From Entamoeba invadens IP1 (Eukaryota > Evosea > Mastigamoebida > Endamoebidae), in assembly GCF_000330505.1 (NCBI RefSeq), contig NW_004443615.1:359866-423865 (forward strand): a stretch of 64,000 bases of DNA, given 5' to 3'. Both the position numbers and the translations under genes were made by a program. Within the stretch, counting starts at the first letter, position 1; each line of letters starts with the position of its first letter. Below, in pieces: positions 1-9,718 of this stretch. The notes under the pieces are model-generated. The model worked only from the letters and a program-made list of their open reading frames with translations. It made no database searches and was not told the origin of the DNA.

Positions 1-252
1 CTGACACAATTTGTTCAAAACATGACAAATAACTGGTTAGTATTATTATCTATTTTTTTAATTATTATAACTTCAACTTAAATTTGAAAAGACTATCATT
101 TAAATAATAATAATAATTAGTTTTAATAAACTAATTAGTTAATAAATTAAAATTATTTGAAGGGTTAGTTCAACAAAAAAATTGAATTTGTCATTATTAT
201 TTGACAAATCAGAGAAAAATGATAATTAAATTGTCAATTGAATAATTAAAAA
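1..252. other. A+T-rich intergenic DNA left of the transposon
   Basis: Very A+T-rich sequence with no reading frame or structure that I can support. It ends at the TA dinucleotide (253-254) that borders the transposon. Confidence 0.6.
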
Positions 253-254
253 TA

Positions 255-274
255 CAGTCATTATTCGATATAAG
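255..274 (+). repeat. left terminal inverted repeat
   Basis: CAGTCATTATTCGATATAAG, preceded by TA at 253-254. It is the exact reverse complement of 2412-2431. Confidence 0.92.
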
Positions 275-293
275 GGAATACCATGTACCAATG

Positions 294-309
294 TTATTCG
301 ATATAAAGG
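294..309 (+). repeat. subterminal copy of the TIR core (left)
   Basis: ttattcgatataaagg, a direct repeat of the TIR core at 261-276 offset by 33 bp. Probably a second transposase-binding site; the function is inferred. Confidence 0.75.
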
Positions 310-594
310 AAAAAATGAGGAATTGTATAATTAACAAATAAATACCTCGGTTTGTTTTTTGTCACAAAAATATTTTTTTTATTTTTAATTTTTTTCTAAC
401 CAAAATAAACACTTTGCCTATGTCTTGAAAACAATTGGCAATTATTTTTATCTTAAATGAATAATAAATTTTATAATATATCAAAAAAACAAAGACAAAT
501 ATATTAACACAATTAACATAATAAATAAAACTTTTGTATCTAACTTTGTTTCGACTTAAAACTTCAAATAAATCTGTTAAATCATTAAGTTTTA

Positions 595-2157
595 ATGCAA
601 TCCAAACGTGTTAAAACGAGAACATCATTGATGTTACAAGACAAAATAAAAATTATTGAATTAATTGATCTTTATCAAAATACACAGAAAGTAATCGAAG
701 TTGTAAGACAACAACTAAAAATAGTAATTTCTCCAAAGCAAGTTTATCATTTGCGTTCAATTTCTAAAGAAACATTGATAAACTTTCCATCCTCGTATAA
801 ACGAATAAGAAAACCACAGAACCCGGAACTTGAGGAAGCAATGATCAATTGGTTTCATGAAGTTCGTGAAGCGGGAATATCAATTGATTATTTTATGTTG
901 GTTTCCCAAGCCAGATGTTTTATTCAAGAACACTCAGATACTATTCACCAAGGTGCTTCTATTGGATGGGCCCAAAATTTTTGCAAGAGAAACAATTTTA
1001 AAATGTACAAAACTCATGGAGAAGCGGCTTCTGTAGATTTGGTAAAGGTTCGTCCTCTTTTCGAAGAACTGTTAAAGGTTGTTAATGAGTTCCCCAAAGA
1101 AGATGTATACAACGCCGACGAAACTGGTTTGTATTATATGGCTTTGCCCGAAAGGACACTTGATGATTCACAGAAGAGTGGTTATAAAGTGTCAAAAGCT
1201 CGTATTTCTTTAATGATTTGTACTTCTCTCGTGGGAGAGAAAAGACCTCTTTTGGTTATCGGACCAACAAAAAACCCAAGATGGTTTAAAGACCCTCACC
1301 TTACTATCTTTAAAACAATATACATCAACCAGAAAAAATCATGGATGACCACTTATATCTTTCATTATTGGTTGAAATCCTGGGATGACGAAATTGATCG
1401 CTTAACTCCAAATAGAACTATTCTTTTAATAGTTGACAATTGTCCCAGCCACACTTTGACGTTGAAAACAAATAACGAACTTTTTGATCTTGATGAGAGA
1501 TACGAGTTTAAAGGCAAGGATCAAAAGAATTGTTTCGTGTATGAACTCACTGGTTTGAGGCATATAGTTCTCACTTTCCTTCCTGAAAATTCAACATCCA
1601 AATATCAACCAGATGATGCCGGTATAATTATGTCTTTTAAGAGGCATTACCATCGCCTTTTTATGGATGTTGTATTAAGTTCGGTAAACCTCAAGAGAAT
1701 GTTGCCTACTTTCACAGTTGGTAACGCAATTGAGATTTGTGTAAATGCTTGGGATAAAGTGACTAAGATGACAATAACCAATTGTTGGGAACACGCTGGG
1801 TTTCGCAATTGCTTTGAAGACTATGACGAAATTATTGATCCTCGTTATGACTGGGAATTTGAAGGAGAAAATATACCCGCTTCAATGACGAATGAAGAGT
1901 ATAACAACGACACGAATACTTTGTTAAAAATAAACGAAAAAGAAGTTGAAGATATCAAAGAAAATATTCAGACGCTTATTGTCCAAAAAGAGCAAATAGA
2001 TAAAACAATTTTTGAATTACAAAAAAGATTACATAATATTGAACCTGAAAATGAAGACATTCCTGTAAATGTTAATGAACGGAATGAATCGTTGTTGTCA
2101 AGGAAAGTATTCTTTTTGAAAGAATGCAAATACATTCATTGTATTATTTCTAAATAA
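595..2157 (+). CDS. pogo-type DDE transposase
   Basis: A 520-residue transposase that would cut and rejoin the ends of the surrounding element. Residues 10-70 look like a helix-turn-helix and 70-145 like a CENP-B-type DNA-binding region (NPELEEAMINWFHEVREAGI and following). The DDE_1 core shows the first Asp in VYNADETGLYY (D175), the second in LLIVDNCPSHT (D281) and a third in KYQPDDAG (D340/D341) after LPENSTS, the pogo signature of a proline-containing strand before the last acid. The D2-D3 spacing, about 58 residues, is roughly twice the usual pogo value because of an insertion at about 291-320. A heptad-like tail (about 440-480) may be a coiled coil. No stops or frameshifts are seen. Confidence 0.9.
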   Translation: MQSKRVKTRTSLMLQDKIKIIELIDLYQNTQKVIEVVRQQLKIVISPKQVYHLRSISKETLINFPSSYKRIRKPQNPELEEAMINWFHEVREAGISIDYFMLVSQARCFIQEHSDTIHQGASIGWAQNFCKRNNFKMYKTHGEAASVDLVKVRPLFEELLKVVNEFPKEDVYNADETGLYYMALPERTLDDSQKSGYKVSKARISLMICTSLVGEKRPLLVIGPTKNPRWFKDPHLTIFKTIYINQKKSWMTTYIFHYWLKSWDDEIDRLTPNRTILLIVDNCPSHTLTLKTNNELFDLDERYEFKGKDQKNCFVYELTGLRHIVLTFLPENSTSKYQPDDAGIIMSFKRHYHRLFMDVVLSSVNLKRMLPTFTVGNAIEICVNAWDKVTKMTITNCWEHAGFRNCFEDYDEIIDPRYDWEFEGENIPASMTNEEYNNDTNTLLKINEKEVEDIKENIQTLIVQKEQIDKTIFELQKRLHNIEPENEDIPVNVNERNESLLSRKVFFLKECKYIHCIISK

Positions 2158-2376
2158 AATTTACTTGTTTATCTATTTTTATTATAAATTTATTATTTTG
2201 TTTATTTTAATAAAAATGTTTTATTAAAAATTTAATAAAACATGGTTTTTATATTATTTTATTTGACTTTTTAACTTAGTGACAAATTAATCCAATTATT
2301 ACCATTTTAAGTTTTTATAATGAAATAACCAACAAAAAGCAAACACATAAATATCTTTTTTTTATTTTTTTTTCTA

Positions 2377-2392
2377 TTATTCGATATAAGGG
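2377..2392 (+). repeat. subterminal copy of the TIR core (right)
   Basis: ttattcgatataaggg, identical to 261-276 and in the same orientation, just inside the inverted right terminal repeat. At this end the two cores face each other. Confidence 0.75.
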
Positions 2393-2411
2393 CTTCCTCT
2401 TATTTTTCTCT

Positions 2412-2431
2412 CTTATATCGAATAATGACTG
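2412..2431 (-). repeat. right terminal inverted repeat
   Basis: Exact reverse complement of 255-274, followed by TA at 2432-2433. Confidence 0.92.
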
Positions 2432-2433
2432 TA

Positions 2434-2992
2434 ATTTGAATTTAAGCCATTAAAAAATGGCTATATAAGGTAACTTGTCAAAATTACTTTTGAACAATAT
2501 ATTATATCAAATTATATATGATTTTTATATGTATTGATTATATTTAACAACAATATTATAGAACAAAGTTATATAAGTCTCTAACTGTTGAACTCAACAG
2601 TAAGAAACTTTTGAAATAAAAAATATTTAAAGTCACAGTTAAGTGTCAAGTTTTGTTCATGTTGTTGAAAACCTGATCTATACATGTATATAATTAACTA
2701 AACCTCCATTGCACAAAAATATAATAAAATGATATAGTAAGTATACTTGTGATTACTTACACTCTATTTGGCTTTCTAATAATTTATTAATTTTATAAAT
2801 TGATATATTTACTAAATATTAATAAATTTATTAAAATTATATAATTAAAAAATATTATAAATTATAATAATATCAAAATCACAGCAGAACACTTGTCTTG
2901 AACAGTAACATAAGAAATGCTATGTGACTGAGAGCAAGAGATGTGTTCTCTTTGTATAATTAAACGCATCAAAACGATTAGTTCATTCATTA
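2434..2992. other. intergenic region
   Basis: A+T-rich. It contains a short inverted repeat (actgttga at 2584-2591 with tcaacagt at 2594-2601). The last 60 bases should hold the promoter of the Arf-like gene; no clear core element is seen. Confidence 0.5.
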
Positions 2993-3514
2993 ATGGGAAA
3001 TTGGCTCGATACCTTGTTTAGAAAGAAAGAAGCGCGTGTTCTGATGATAGGTCTTGACGCAGCAGGAAAGACATCTATTCTCTACAAACTGCGTCTTGGG
3101 GAGAACGTGACAACAATACCCACTATCGGGTTCAACGCGGAGAGAGTCGACTTCAAAAACCTTCACTTCAACATCTTCGACATTAATGAACAGAAGATTC
3201 CTCCACTCTGGAGACATTACAACAGTAGTTCAAATGCCATCATATTCGTGTTAGACTCCAACGACAGAGAACGTCTTTCTGAGGCGAAAAGTGTGTTACA
3301 GACAGTACTCAACACAGATGAGTTGATTGGTGTTCCCCTTCTTGTGTTTGCCAACAAACACGATCTTCCACAAGCGCTTTCAGTGTCTGACATAGTCAGC
3401 GGGCTTGGTCTTCAATACATCAAAGGGAGAGAGTGGTTTTGTCAGAATTCATGTGCCACGAATGGTGATGGGCTTTATGAGGGCTTAGACTGGCTATCAT
3501 CCAAAATTAAGTAA
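2993..3514 (+). CDS. Arf-family small GTPase with a degenerate G3 motif
   Basis: A 173-residue Arf-like protein, close to Arf1 in length and sequence. Visible are MGNWLD (Gly2 as N-myristoylation site), the P-loop GLDAAGKT (20-27), switch I TIPTIGF with Thr44, NKHD (121-124, usually NKQD), and CAT (154-156). The end YEGLDWLS is Arf-typical. The G3/switch II is odd: the usual WDVGGQDKIRP is here [10 protein letters not shown], with both glycines replaced and one residue lost. In the family the second Gly contacts the gamma-phosphate and the Gln helps hydrolysis, so nucleotide cycling is probably altered. The N-terminal helix is about four residues shorter than in Arf1. It would be expected on Golgi or endosomal membranes. 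Confidence 0.9.
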   Translation: MGNWLDTLFRKKEARVLMIGLDAAGKTSILYKLRLGENVTTIPTIGFNAERVDFKNLHFNIFDINEQKIPPLWRHYNSSSNAIIFVLDSNDRERLSEAKSVLQTVLNTDELIGVPLLVFANKHDLPQALSVSDIVSGLGLQYIKGREWFCQNSCATNGDGLYEGLDWLSSKIK

Positions 3515-3710
3515 CTCTTTGTTTTTCATGATGTTGAAAATAATTCGAAAAATGGAATTTTTTACAGTTTTTTAATTCCAAACTAAAAAATGACAAAATG
3601 GAATTCCAATAATAGGAAAATGGTTTATTAAAATAGAATTCTTTGTTATTAACTTTTTGGTCAAAATATTAACTATAAAAGTACAGAAAAAAACTTTAAA
3701 ATTCAAGGAA

Positions 3711-4364
3711 ATGTCGGTAGATATAGAGAACCTTGATTCTTGTTCGACGAAAGAAGAAGTAATTGCAAAAGGAAAGAAGATGGAAAGTTGGATGGATGAG
3801 ATGTTAGCAGACAATTGGACTCCATTGAGTTATGCACATTCGGAAATTGAAGTATCAGACAGACCACAAGAAGGTTCGATCTTGTATTTGAAGAGCCAAA
3901 CAACAATTAAAGCAGACATAAAGAAGACTTTTGAGTTTCTTAAAGGTGGGTCACTTGAAAATCAGAAAAATATTGATAAAGATTTCCTTTCTTTTGAATT
4001 AATAGACATTTACGATGATAATACTTGTGCTTTGGGATATTTTCTTCACAAAGCGCCATGGCCTTTATCAAACAGAGACTTTGTTTTTGTTTGGAAATGG
4101 TTTATAAAAGACGGCTGTTATTATCTGATTCTAGAATCCGTCAATTCGACCCAACACAATACATATTCCAACGATACAGTTCGTGGATTCATAACTGTAG
4201 GCATGAAATTGGTACCAAAAGACGATGGATTTGTTTTGATTCGAATAGTCAAAGGAGATCCCCGCGGAAATGTTCCAAGTTGGTTAGCTTCTGTTGTCAA
4301 AAAGAATGATGCAGACTGTCTATACCATCTTTCTTCTTATTTACCTCAGACGTTTCCCTTCTAA
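3711..4364 (+). CDS. START-domain lipid-binding protein
   Basis: A 217-residue protein that is almost entirely one START-like domain, a helix-grip fold that carries a lipid. Supporting patterns are the sequence around GYFLHKAPWPLSNRDFVFVW (the family's core with PLxxRD), then VRGFITVGMKLVPKDDG and the C-terminal helix VPSWLASVVKKND. No signal peptide or membrane segment, so it is probably a cytosolic lipid transfer protein. I chose the ATG at 3711; the frame is open upstream to 3657 but only from a TTG codon. It faces the VPS33 gene tail to tail with 80 bp between them. The lipid cannot be told from sequence. Confidence 0.8.
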   Translation: MSVDIENLDSCSTKEEVIAKGKKMESWMDEMLADNWTPLSYAHSEIEVSDRPQEGSILYLKSQTTIKADIKKTFEFLKGGSLENQKNIDKDFLSFELIDIYDDNTCALGYFLHKAPWPLSNRDFVFVWKWFIKDGCYYLILESVNSTQHNTYSNDTVRGFITVGMKLVPKDDGFVLIRIVKGDPRGNVPSWLASVVKKNDADCLYHLSSYLPQTFPF

Positions 4365-4444
4365 TCTATTTTAACTTCTTTGGTTATAACAATTAATAGT
4401 ATTATTCTACCTTTTATTGTCACAAAAATAGAACGACAACTGTA

Positions 4445-6397
4445 TCAATTAAAGTTAAATCTCTCGAAGTCAAGTGATTTCTGGATCTGTCCGAGGAGTG
4501 TCGAATTTTTCCTAATAATGTTAGTGCTTCCAATAATAATAGGTCTCTTGATGACATTACTTAAGTTTCTTAACGTAGCTATTTCTCCAAGTGTAATACC
4601 ACCTATAACAAAAACTAATATACTCTTCGGGTTGCCTTCGATCTTTCCCTTTACATCAGTGACTTTGATTTGTTCGTCTTCGGGTAGAATTTCTGGGAGT
4701 GTCTTTGAGACTATTTTGGTCATCGACTTCAACAAGCTTTTCTGTGCTTCTTCGACAACTTCCGGTTGGACTATATTTTCAAGAGTCTTAGCAATGAGTG
4801 GAGTGTATCCCGAATATAAAGTCTTTCCATCTTTCTCATAAATTCTGAGCGCACTGTTAATAGCAGAGTATGTCCGATTCCTCTCCCCTACTTTCTTCAA
4901 CATCCCGGACATCTCCAACTTACTCCACAAATCAACTTCTTTTCCTCCATTGAACTGAATGAATGCGGTTTTGATCTCTTCAAATGTCTCTGGTTTTATT
5001 CCATCGCACCCCGCTGATATCATTGAAAGTTGTCTCAGTGCCTCGTCGTGCTTCCCAAGTAGTAACAGTTCGATGACAGGACCCGCGATGTCTTGTTTAA
5101 ACATACCTGCCGTGATTTGTTTTGTAGTAGAAAATGTATTATCGAAGAATGTGAATTGTTTGTCCATCTTCTCGATAAAGTCGAATCCGTTAGTACTTTT
5201 ATTAATAGTTTGATAGAGTTGTGGATGTAATGTGACAAAGGTCATACACATATTGAAGTGTGTAGTCTTCTCGATTTTTTTCAAGATGTTCTCCTCCTGC
5301 AAACTCTTTTCTTTCAATTCCTTCGTCAATTGCACCTTCTCGGAAAGCACTTTTGGCACATCCAAAAAGAACAAGTCTCTCGCATCATTATACCAATTCC
5401 CATGTAATGGGATGATCCCACTCCCTCTCTGTGCTAACACTTGATACAACGGATCACTCTCTTTCGGTCCATTACACGTCTTTTCAAAGTACTTTAAGTC
5501 CACTGGTACTGTGGTGCAGTCATCGTTGATCCCAAATGTGTCGTCTATTAAACTTTCATAATTCGACGCAATCAATTCGGGCGTTAACAAGTCAAAACTT
5601 CTGTCGACGACATACATGAAGTCTATTTCTTTATTAAATTCATCATAATTTCTCTTGTTGTTCATCATCTCGGCTAATTGATGAGAATAACACCCTCTAC
5701 TCTGGATCTTCTGGATGTACCCAAACTTCTTTTGAAAGTTCTCCAAAGCATTGAACACTTCTGAAACAACGGAGATATCCCGTTCAGCAAAAAGTCTCAC
5801 AAACGCGTCGTCTTGCTGCATAGAGAAAAGTGTTGACTGTAACACTCCAACAGGCACATCGATCTTCCCAATGCGGAATTTGTTTTTATATGGCTCCAGC
5901 AATTTCCCATCAAATGGAGTGAATCGTGGAAGTCTGAAGAAGAAAAAGTTGTCTGGGGTGATAGTAAAATTCTTTTTCGTCAATTCGTTAAACATCGCAG
6001 TCGCCTTCTCGACAAAGTCAATTGCTCGAATGGCCGCATTGGTCGTCGATTCGGTGACAACAATGAATGCAAAACGGTCTCTAAACAACTTTTCGACAAA
6101 CGCCTTAGTGTCTTTGAAGTCGTCATAACAGATCATGTCGATGATTTTATAGTTTTGGTCTTGAAGAAATTGTCCGGCAACTAACTCCATCATCGAAAAC
6201 GAGTGTCTGTCACAAATAATTAACTTTTCTCTGTTCTGTGAAAGTGGTAAAGTTTTGAGTAAGGTTTCTGTAGTAAAGTCTTGGTAACTTTTAAGAACAT
6301 CCGCAATTTGTGGACGGGTTGTCAGCTGCATCACGTTCAGAAAGATCGATTGAAAGTGGGTGTTTGTCGTCGTAACAATAGTATTCTTCATCTCCAA
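4445..6397 (-). CDS. VPS33: VPS33, Sec1/Munc18-family vacuolar sorting protein
   Basis: A 650-residue SM protein that would bind SNAREs and act in the HOPS/CORVET tethering complexes at late endosomes and vacuoles. The C-terminal block VFVIGGITLGEIATLRNLS followed by RPIIIGSTNIIRK is characteristic of Vps33 rather than Sec1 or Vps45. Central SM patterns are also present, such as FMYVVDRSFDLLTPELIASN (the D-R-x-D-x-x-TP motif) and the preceding PTPFDGKLL-like FRLPRFTPFDG. Full length, no introns seen. Entamoeba is strongly phagocytic, so a role in phagosome and lysosome fusion is a fair inference. Confidence 0.88.
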   Translation of the reverse strand: MEMKNTIVTTTNTHFQSIFLNVMQLTTRPQIADVLKSYQDFTTETLLKTLPLSQNREKLIICDRHSFSMMELVAGQFLQDQNYKIIDMICYDDFKDTKAFVEKLFRDRFAFIVVTESTTNAAIRAIDFVEKATAMFNELTKKNFTITPDNFFFFRLPRFTPFDGKLLEPYKNKFRIGKIDVPVGVLQSTLFSMQQDDAFVRLFAERDISVVSEVFNALENFQKKFGYIQKIQSRGCYSHQLAEMMNNKRNYDEFNKEIDFMYVVDRSFDLLTPELIASNYESLIDDTFGINDDCTTVPVDLKYFEKTCNGPKESDPLYQVLAQRGSGIIPLHGNWYNDARDLFFLDVPKVLSEKVQLTKELKEKSLQEENILKKIEKTTHFNMCMTFVTLHPQLYQTINKSTNGFDFIEKMDKQFTFFDNTFSTTKQITAGMFKQDIAGPVIELLLLGKHDEALRQLSMISAGCDGIKPETFEEIKTAFIQFNGGKEVDLWSKLEMSGMLKKVGERNRTYSAINSALRIYEKDGKTLYSGYTPLIAKTLENIVQPEVVEEAQKSLLKSMTKIVSKTLPEILPEDEQIKVTDVKGKIEGNPKSILVFVIGGITLGEIATLRNLSNVIKRPIIIGSTNIIRKNSTLLGQIQKSLDFERFNFN

Positions 6398-6710
6398 TAC
6401 TTAGAAAGTTCTTCTTTTAAAGTTCGTCATTCATTTATATATAAATGTTTCATACCATTTTTTATTATTTAAATGTAATTTTTTTATAATATTATAATAG
6501 TTATAATAGTATAATATTAAAAATAATATTTATTAATTACAAAAAAATAGTTTTATTAATTATAGTTAATAATATGATAATTATTAACTATTTTCAAAAA
6601 TGGTTTAATTATTATATTATTAAATTAAACTACATAATACTTTTATTATATTATAAGTATAAGATAGTAAAAGATAAAGATAATTAATTAACGAAAAAAA
6701 TTAATAGGCA
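6398..6710. other. A+T-rich intergenic DNA
   Basis: 313 bp of nearly pure A+T between the 5' end of VPS33 and the 3' end of the next minus-strand gene. Nothing recognisable. Confidence 0.5.
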
Positions 6711-7352
6711 TCAGCATCTCACGGTTTGGAGAAGAGAAGTGTTGCACAACAAGACCTTTCCACCTTTCATCTTTTCGGTGGCCTTAGTCCAACTTCCGAA
6801 AGCAACGAAGTCGTCCATATTGTCATTAGTATCTCCAACATATATAAGTGGGAATGCTCTTGCAATGTCAGAAACGTAATCAGCTCCGAAAATAGCTTCC
6901 CAGTCTTCTTTCGAAGTCAATATCATGACCGGCTCTTTGTCGTTGTTGACTTTAAGAGCAGCCTTCATCAATGACTCCATCTCAGCAATGTTGGTTTGTT
7001 TGTTCGATGACCATTGGCCAACTCTAATTTCAACAATAACACCGTTGTGGCTGAATTGAACAGAATTGACGTGGTATCCAGAGAGCTGTCCGGCAGTGTC
7101 ACCACAAGAGACGCATGGTCTGAAGATGAAGTCGATGCCCTTTTCTCTGAACCCAGCACCTCTGAGATAAGCACTGTTCTTCATGACGTTCAAGTTGAAC
7201 TTTCCGTCATCAGTAAACGCAACAGCAGCAGCGTAAGTGTGCTTTCCAGCAAGGCAGCCAGCAAGTGTGCCGTCGATGAGATCTTTTCCGATAACGTCTC
7301 GGTGATCGCACCACGCGTGTATTGAAAGAACTAAGGCAAACAGCAACAACAT
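6711..7352 (-). CDS. secreted GH25 lysozyme-like protein, probably catalytically dead
   Basis: A 213-residue protein with a signal peptide (MLLLFALVLSIHAWC). It resembles the GH25-type lysozymes of Entamoeba and nematodes: FRPCVSCGDTAGQ (about 77-89) matches their FPCxxCGxPAGQ block, followed by a short beta strand, then LTSKEDWEAIFGADY, PLIYVGDTND and FGSWTKATEKMKGG, which match the GIYSSxxQW, PLWYAxYD and FGGWxxPxxKQ blocks. In active enzymes the strand after the PAGQ block ends in the acidic D-x-E pair. Here it reads VIVEIR (105-110), so the Glu position is Arg. Either a binding protein or a strongly diverged enzyme. Family assignment is moderately sure, loss of activity less so. Confidence 0.7.
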   Translation of the reverse strand: MLLLFALVLSIHAWCDHRDVIGKDLIDGTLAGCLAGKHTYAAAVAFTDDGKFNLNVMKNSAYLRGAGFREKGIDFIFRPCVSCGDTAGQLSGYHVNSVQFSHNGVIVEIRVGQWSSNKQTNIAEMESLMKAALKVNNDKEPVMILTSKEDWEAIFGADYVSDIARAFPLIYVGDTNDNMDDFVAFGSWTKATEKMKGGKVLLCNTSLLQTVRC

Positions 7353-7855
7353 ACCTAATTTTCAAGTTTTTTCCAGCTTTAAATTTCCTTTCGTTCTGCT
7401 TTTTAATTATCGAAATGTAAGATTTTTTCTTTTTATTAATTTGAGTTATGTTGGGGAATTTTCATGCATTTTTCGAGGTAAAAAAACAAACTAAAAACTT
7501 ATTTTTCAAAATTGTACACAGTGATTTTCGGTTTTATTCGAATCGTTCTACCATTCTAATTTTAGCCATCAACAATTTTAGTTCCACAATAATTTAATAA
7601 ACTATAAATTGTAATTAAAACAATCCTTTTTATTTTAAAACTAATGCATCTAGTATATACTTTTAAATAGTTGAATGAATTAACAATAAATGATTCAAAT
7701 TAAATAAAAAAATTCAAACCAAATTTGTATTATTTCCATCAAAAAAAAAAATAAAAAAATATCAACCCAATTGTGAAAAAAAACTGTATTATCGGCAATA
7801 TAAAAAAACTAAACACCGTATCAATTGATCTAAAAAATCAACTCAAAAATCGCCG
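7353..7855. other. divergent intergenic region
   Basis: About 500 bp between two divergently transcribed genes, so both promoters should lie here. Apart from A- and T-runs no core element is convincing. Confidence 0.45.
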
Positions 7856-9466
7856 ATGTCAACAACTTCTTTTCCCAAACCAGCCGTGACAGAGTTGTTT
7901 CTTCAAATGTTTTCCCTTCGCGCGCTCATTCCACAGGCGTTCTCTCCAATTATACAGGAAATAGAAAATGCGACAAGATGTTCTGTTGAAAATGTTCAAA
8001 GTGATTTTTATGCCACAGGATCTTTAATTTATAACTTTTGCATATCATTAGCAACACTTGCAGACTTAGCTAGAGACGATCAATACGTCAAAACCACTTT
8101 ATTAGATTCTTTGACCCGTCACAGGGTGTCGTATGTCCAACCGCCTCAAAACAAAACCACACTGTTTATCACTTTTTATGAAGCTTTTAATGGATGTGAG
8201 AAGACCATCAATATTCAAGGTGTTGAGTACACATTTATAATTCCTAAATATAGTATCAACGGAGTAATTCTTCAAATTCAAAACCAAACGGTAGAAGTTG
8301 AGGTATTGCCCGATTCGACATATACGGTGTTTGATAATGGAGTCTTTGTATCCACTGACTTAAGTCAACATTTACAAATGTTTTCAATAACATTACCCGA
8401 TGAGACTGCACATAAAATAGCACGAAGTTATATCGAACAACTTGGATCTGTTGAAATAGAAGGGTATCCGTTTAAAATTCACGTTGTTGCGTTAAACCCT
8501 AATGAATTACATAAAGCAGCTTTTGATGGTAAAATAGAACAACTTACAGGAAAGACAGTAGTGTTCAGAAAATGGGATTTGACATTGTTAAAGGCGCCCT
8601 CCTTTTTGAGGAGAGAAGTCTCAAAACAAATACTTATGACGTTCAACGTGCAAAAAACAAATCACATCGAATCCTTTGAAATTAATGAAGAGAACATGGA
8701 CGTTGCATTGAAATTTGCGGATCACACGAGTGCAGTTACGCTCTCGCACGCATTAAAATACCCAAATCAAACATTTGTGATACCTCAGGCAGACAAAACG
8801 ATCTTTATCTCAACACTGACACCTCATCGCGTCACACGATATGACATTAAAGTGCCTTTGCCGATCATGTGCGAAGGAGGGGTTGTTGACGTCGACAAAC
8901 TCGGGATCAAGTTGAAAGTCCCGAAGAGAACAAAGCCAGGGAGTACATTAATTCATAAGAAAGACAATGACATTTTTGTGATTCAAGTCGACGAGATGCA
9001 AAGTGGGTTTTTCATCAAAGGGGAAGATGTCTTGACAAGTGTGGAGTTACCTGAAAGTTCTAAAGAAACAAATTTTGAAGTGAAGGTGGTGACGTTAAAT
9101 GGAAAGTTAGTGAATGTCCATGGAAATTTAACTAAAGTCCTTCGAATAGTTGGAGGTGGAATTCCTTTGGAAAATGGATATGGGGACCTTGTGATCACTT
9201 TCACACCAAAAGGACAAATTTTGAGAGAAAAAGAGTACTACCAAATTGCTAAATACGTGACAAAAATCTCCATCTGTAACAAAGAATTTGTACAAAAAGA
9301 AAAACAATTTGTGGACGGAAGTGTTATCCCCAAGATTTATAGAATACCAAAAAACTTAAACGCTAACGCGAAGAAAAGAAATTATTTTGTGAGGTTCCCG
9401 GGTGATGGCGATGTGAGGGACGGCTTTGTCACAGACTTGGTGTTCGAAGTCGTACCAAGAGATTGA
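7856..9466 (+). CDS. DnaJ C-terminal-domain protein without a J domain
   Basis: A 536-residue protein. Two regions resemble the substrate-binding beta domains of type II Hsp40s. ITFYEAFNGCEKTINIQG (about 104-121) matches the LTLEEAxxGxEKTI start of CTD I. FFIKGEDVLTSVELPESS with VVTLNGKLVNVHGNL and GGGIPLENGYGDLVITF (about 385-450) match the FxRxGxDLxxxxxIs, TLDGxxxxxxIP and GxGxPxxxxxGDL blocks of CTD II. The middle (about 180-380) looks like further diverged copies. There is no HPD-bearing J domain and no zinc finger, so it could not by itself stimulate Hsp70. A client-binding or assembly role is inference. Confidence 0.65.
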   Translation: MSTTSFPKPAVTELFLQMFSLRALIPQAFSPIIQEIENATRCSVENVQSDFYATGSLIYNFCISLATLADLARDDQYVKTTLLDSLTRHRVSYVQPPQNKTTLFITFYEAFNGCEKTINIQGVEYTFIIPKYSINGVILQIQNQTVEVEVLPDSTYTVFDNGVFVSTDLSQHLQMFSITLPDETAHKIARSYIEQLGSVEIEGYPFKIHVVALNPNELHKAAFDGKIEQLTGKTVVFRKWDLTLLKAPSFLRREVSKQILMTFNVQKTNHIESFEINEENMDVALKFADHTSAVTLSHALKYPNQTFVIPQADKTIFISTLTPHRVTRYDIKVPLPIMCEGGVVDVDKLGIKLKVPKRTKPGSTLIHKKDNDIFVIQVDEMQSGFFIKGEDVLTSVELPESSKETNFEVKVVTLNGKLVNVHGNLTKVLRIVGGGIPLENGYGDLVITFTPKGQILREKEYYQIAKYVTKISICNKEFVQKEKQFVDGSVIPKIYRIPKNLNANAKKRNYFVRFPGDGDVRDGFVTDLVFEVVPRD

Positions 9467-9718
9467 ATGTATTTATTGTTTAATTTTATGGTTTCTTTTA
9501 TTATTTTTATAAAATTTGTTATATATTCCAATTTCTCTCAATTAATTTTCTTTATTTGATATTTGTATTTTTGATTTGAACCAAAACGAGAAGCATAGAA
9601 AAGATCACACAAACAAAGTCAAAAAATAAAAACTCCGACGAAAAAACAAAACGCAATTGAATTGAAAAGTGATCAACAACTTATAAAATAAAAGTTGGCC
9701 GAAACTTAATCTGATAAA

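Larger units (their letters stand above)
255..2431 (+). mobile_element. pogo-like DNA transposon, apparently complete
   Basis: A 2177-bp element bounded by perfect 20-bp terminal inverted repeats (255-274 and 2412-2431, starting CAGT) and flanked on both sides by TA (253-254 and 2432-2433), the target duplication expected of Tc1/mariner/pogo elements. CAGT ends are typical of the pogo/Tigger group. The core ttattcgatataa occurs four times: inside each terminal repeat, and again as same-orientation subterminal copies at 294-309 and 2377-2392, which probably are extra transposase-binding sites. A single uninterrupted transposase gene (595-2157) sits inside. Intact ends and an intact gene suggest recent activity; that is inference. 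Confidence 0.9.
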
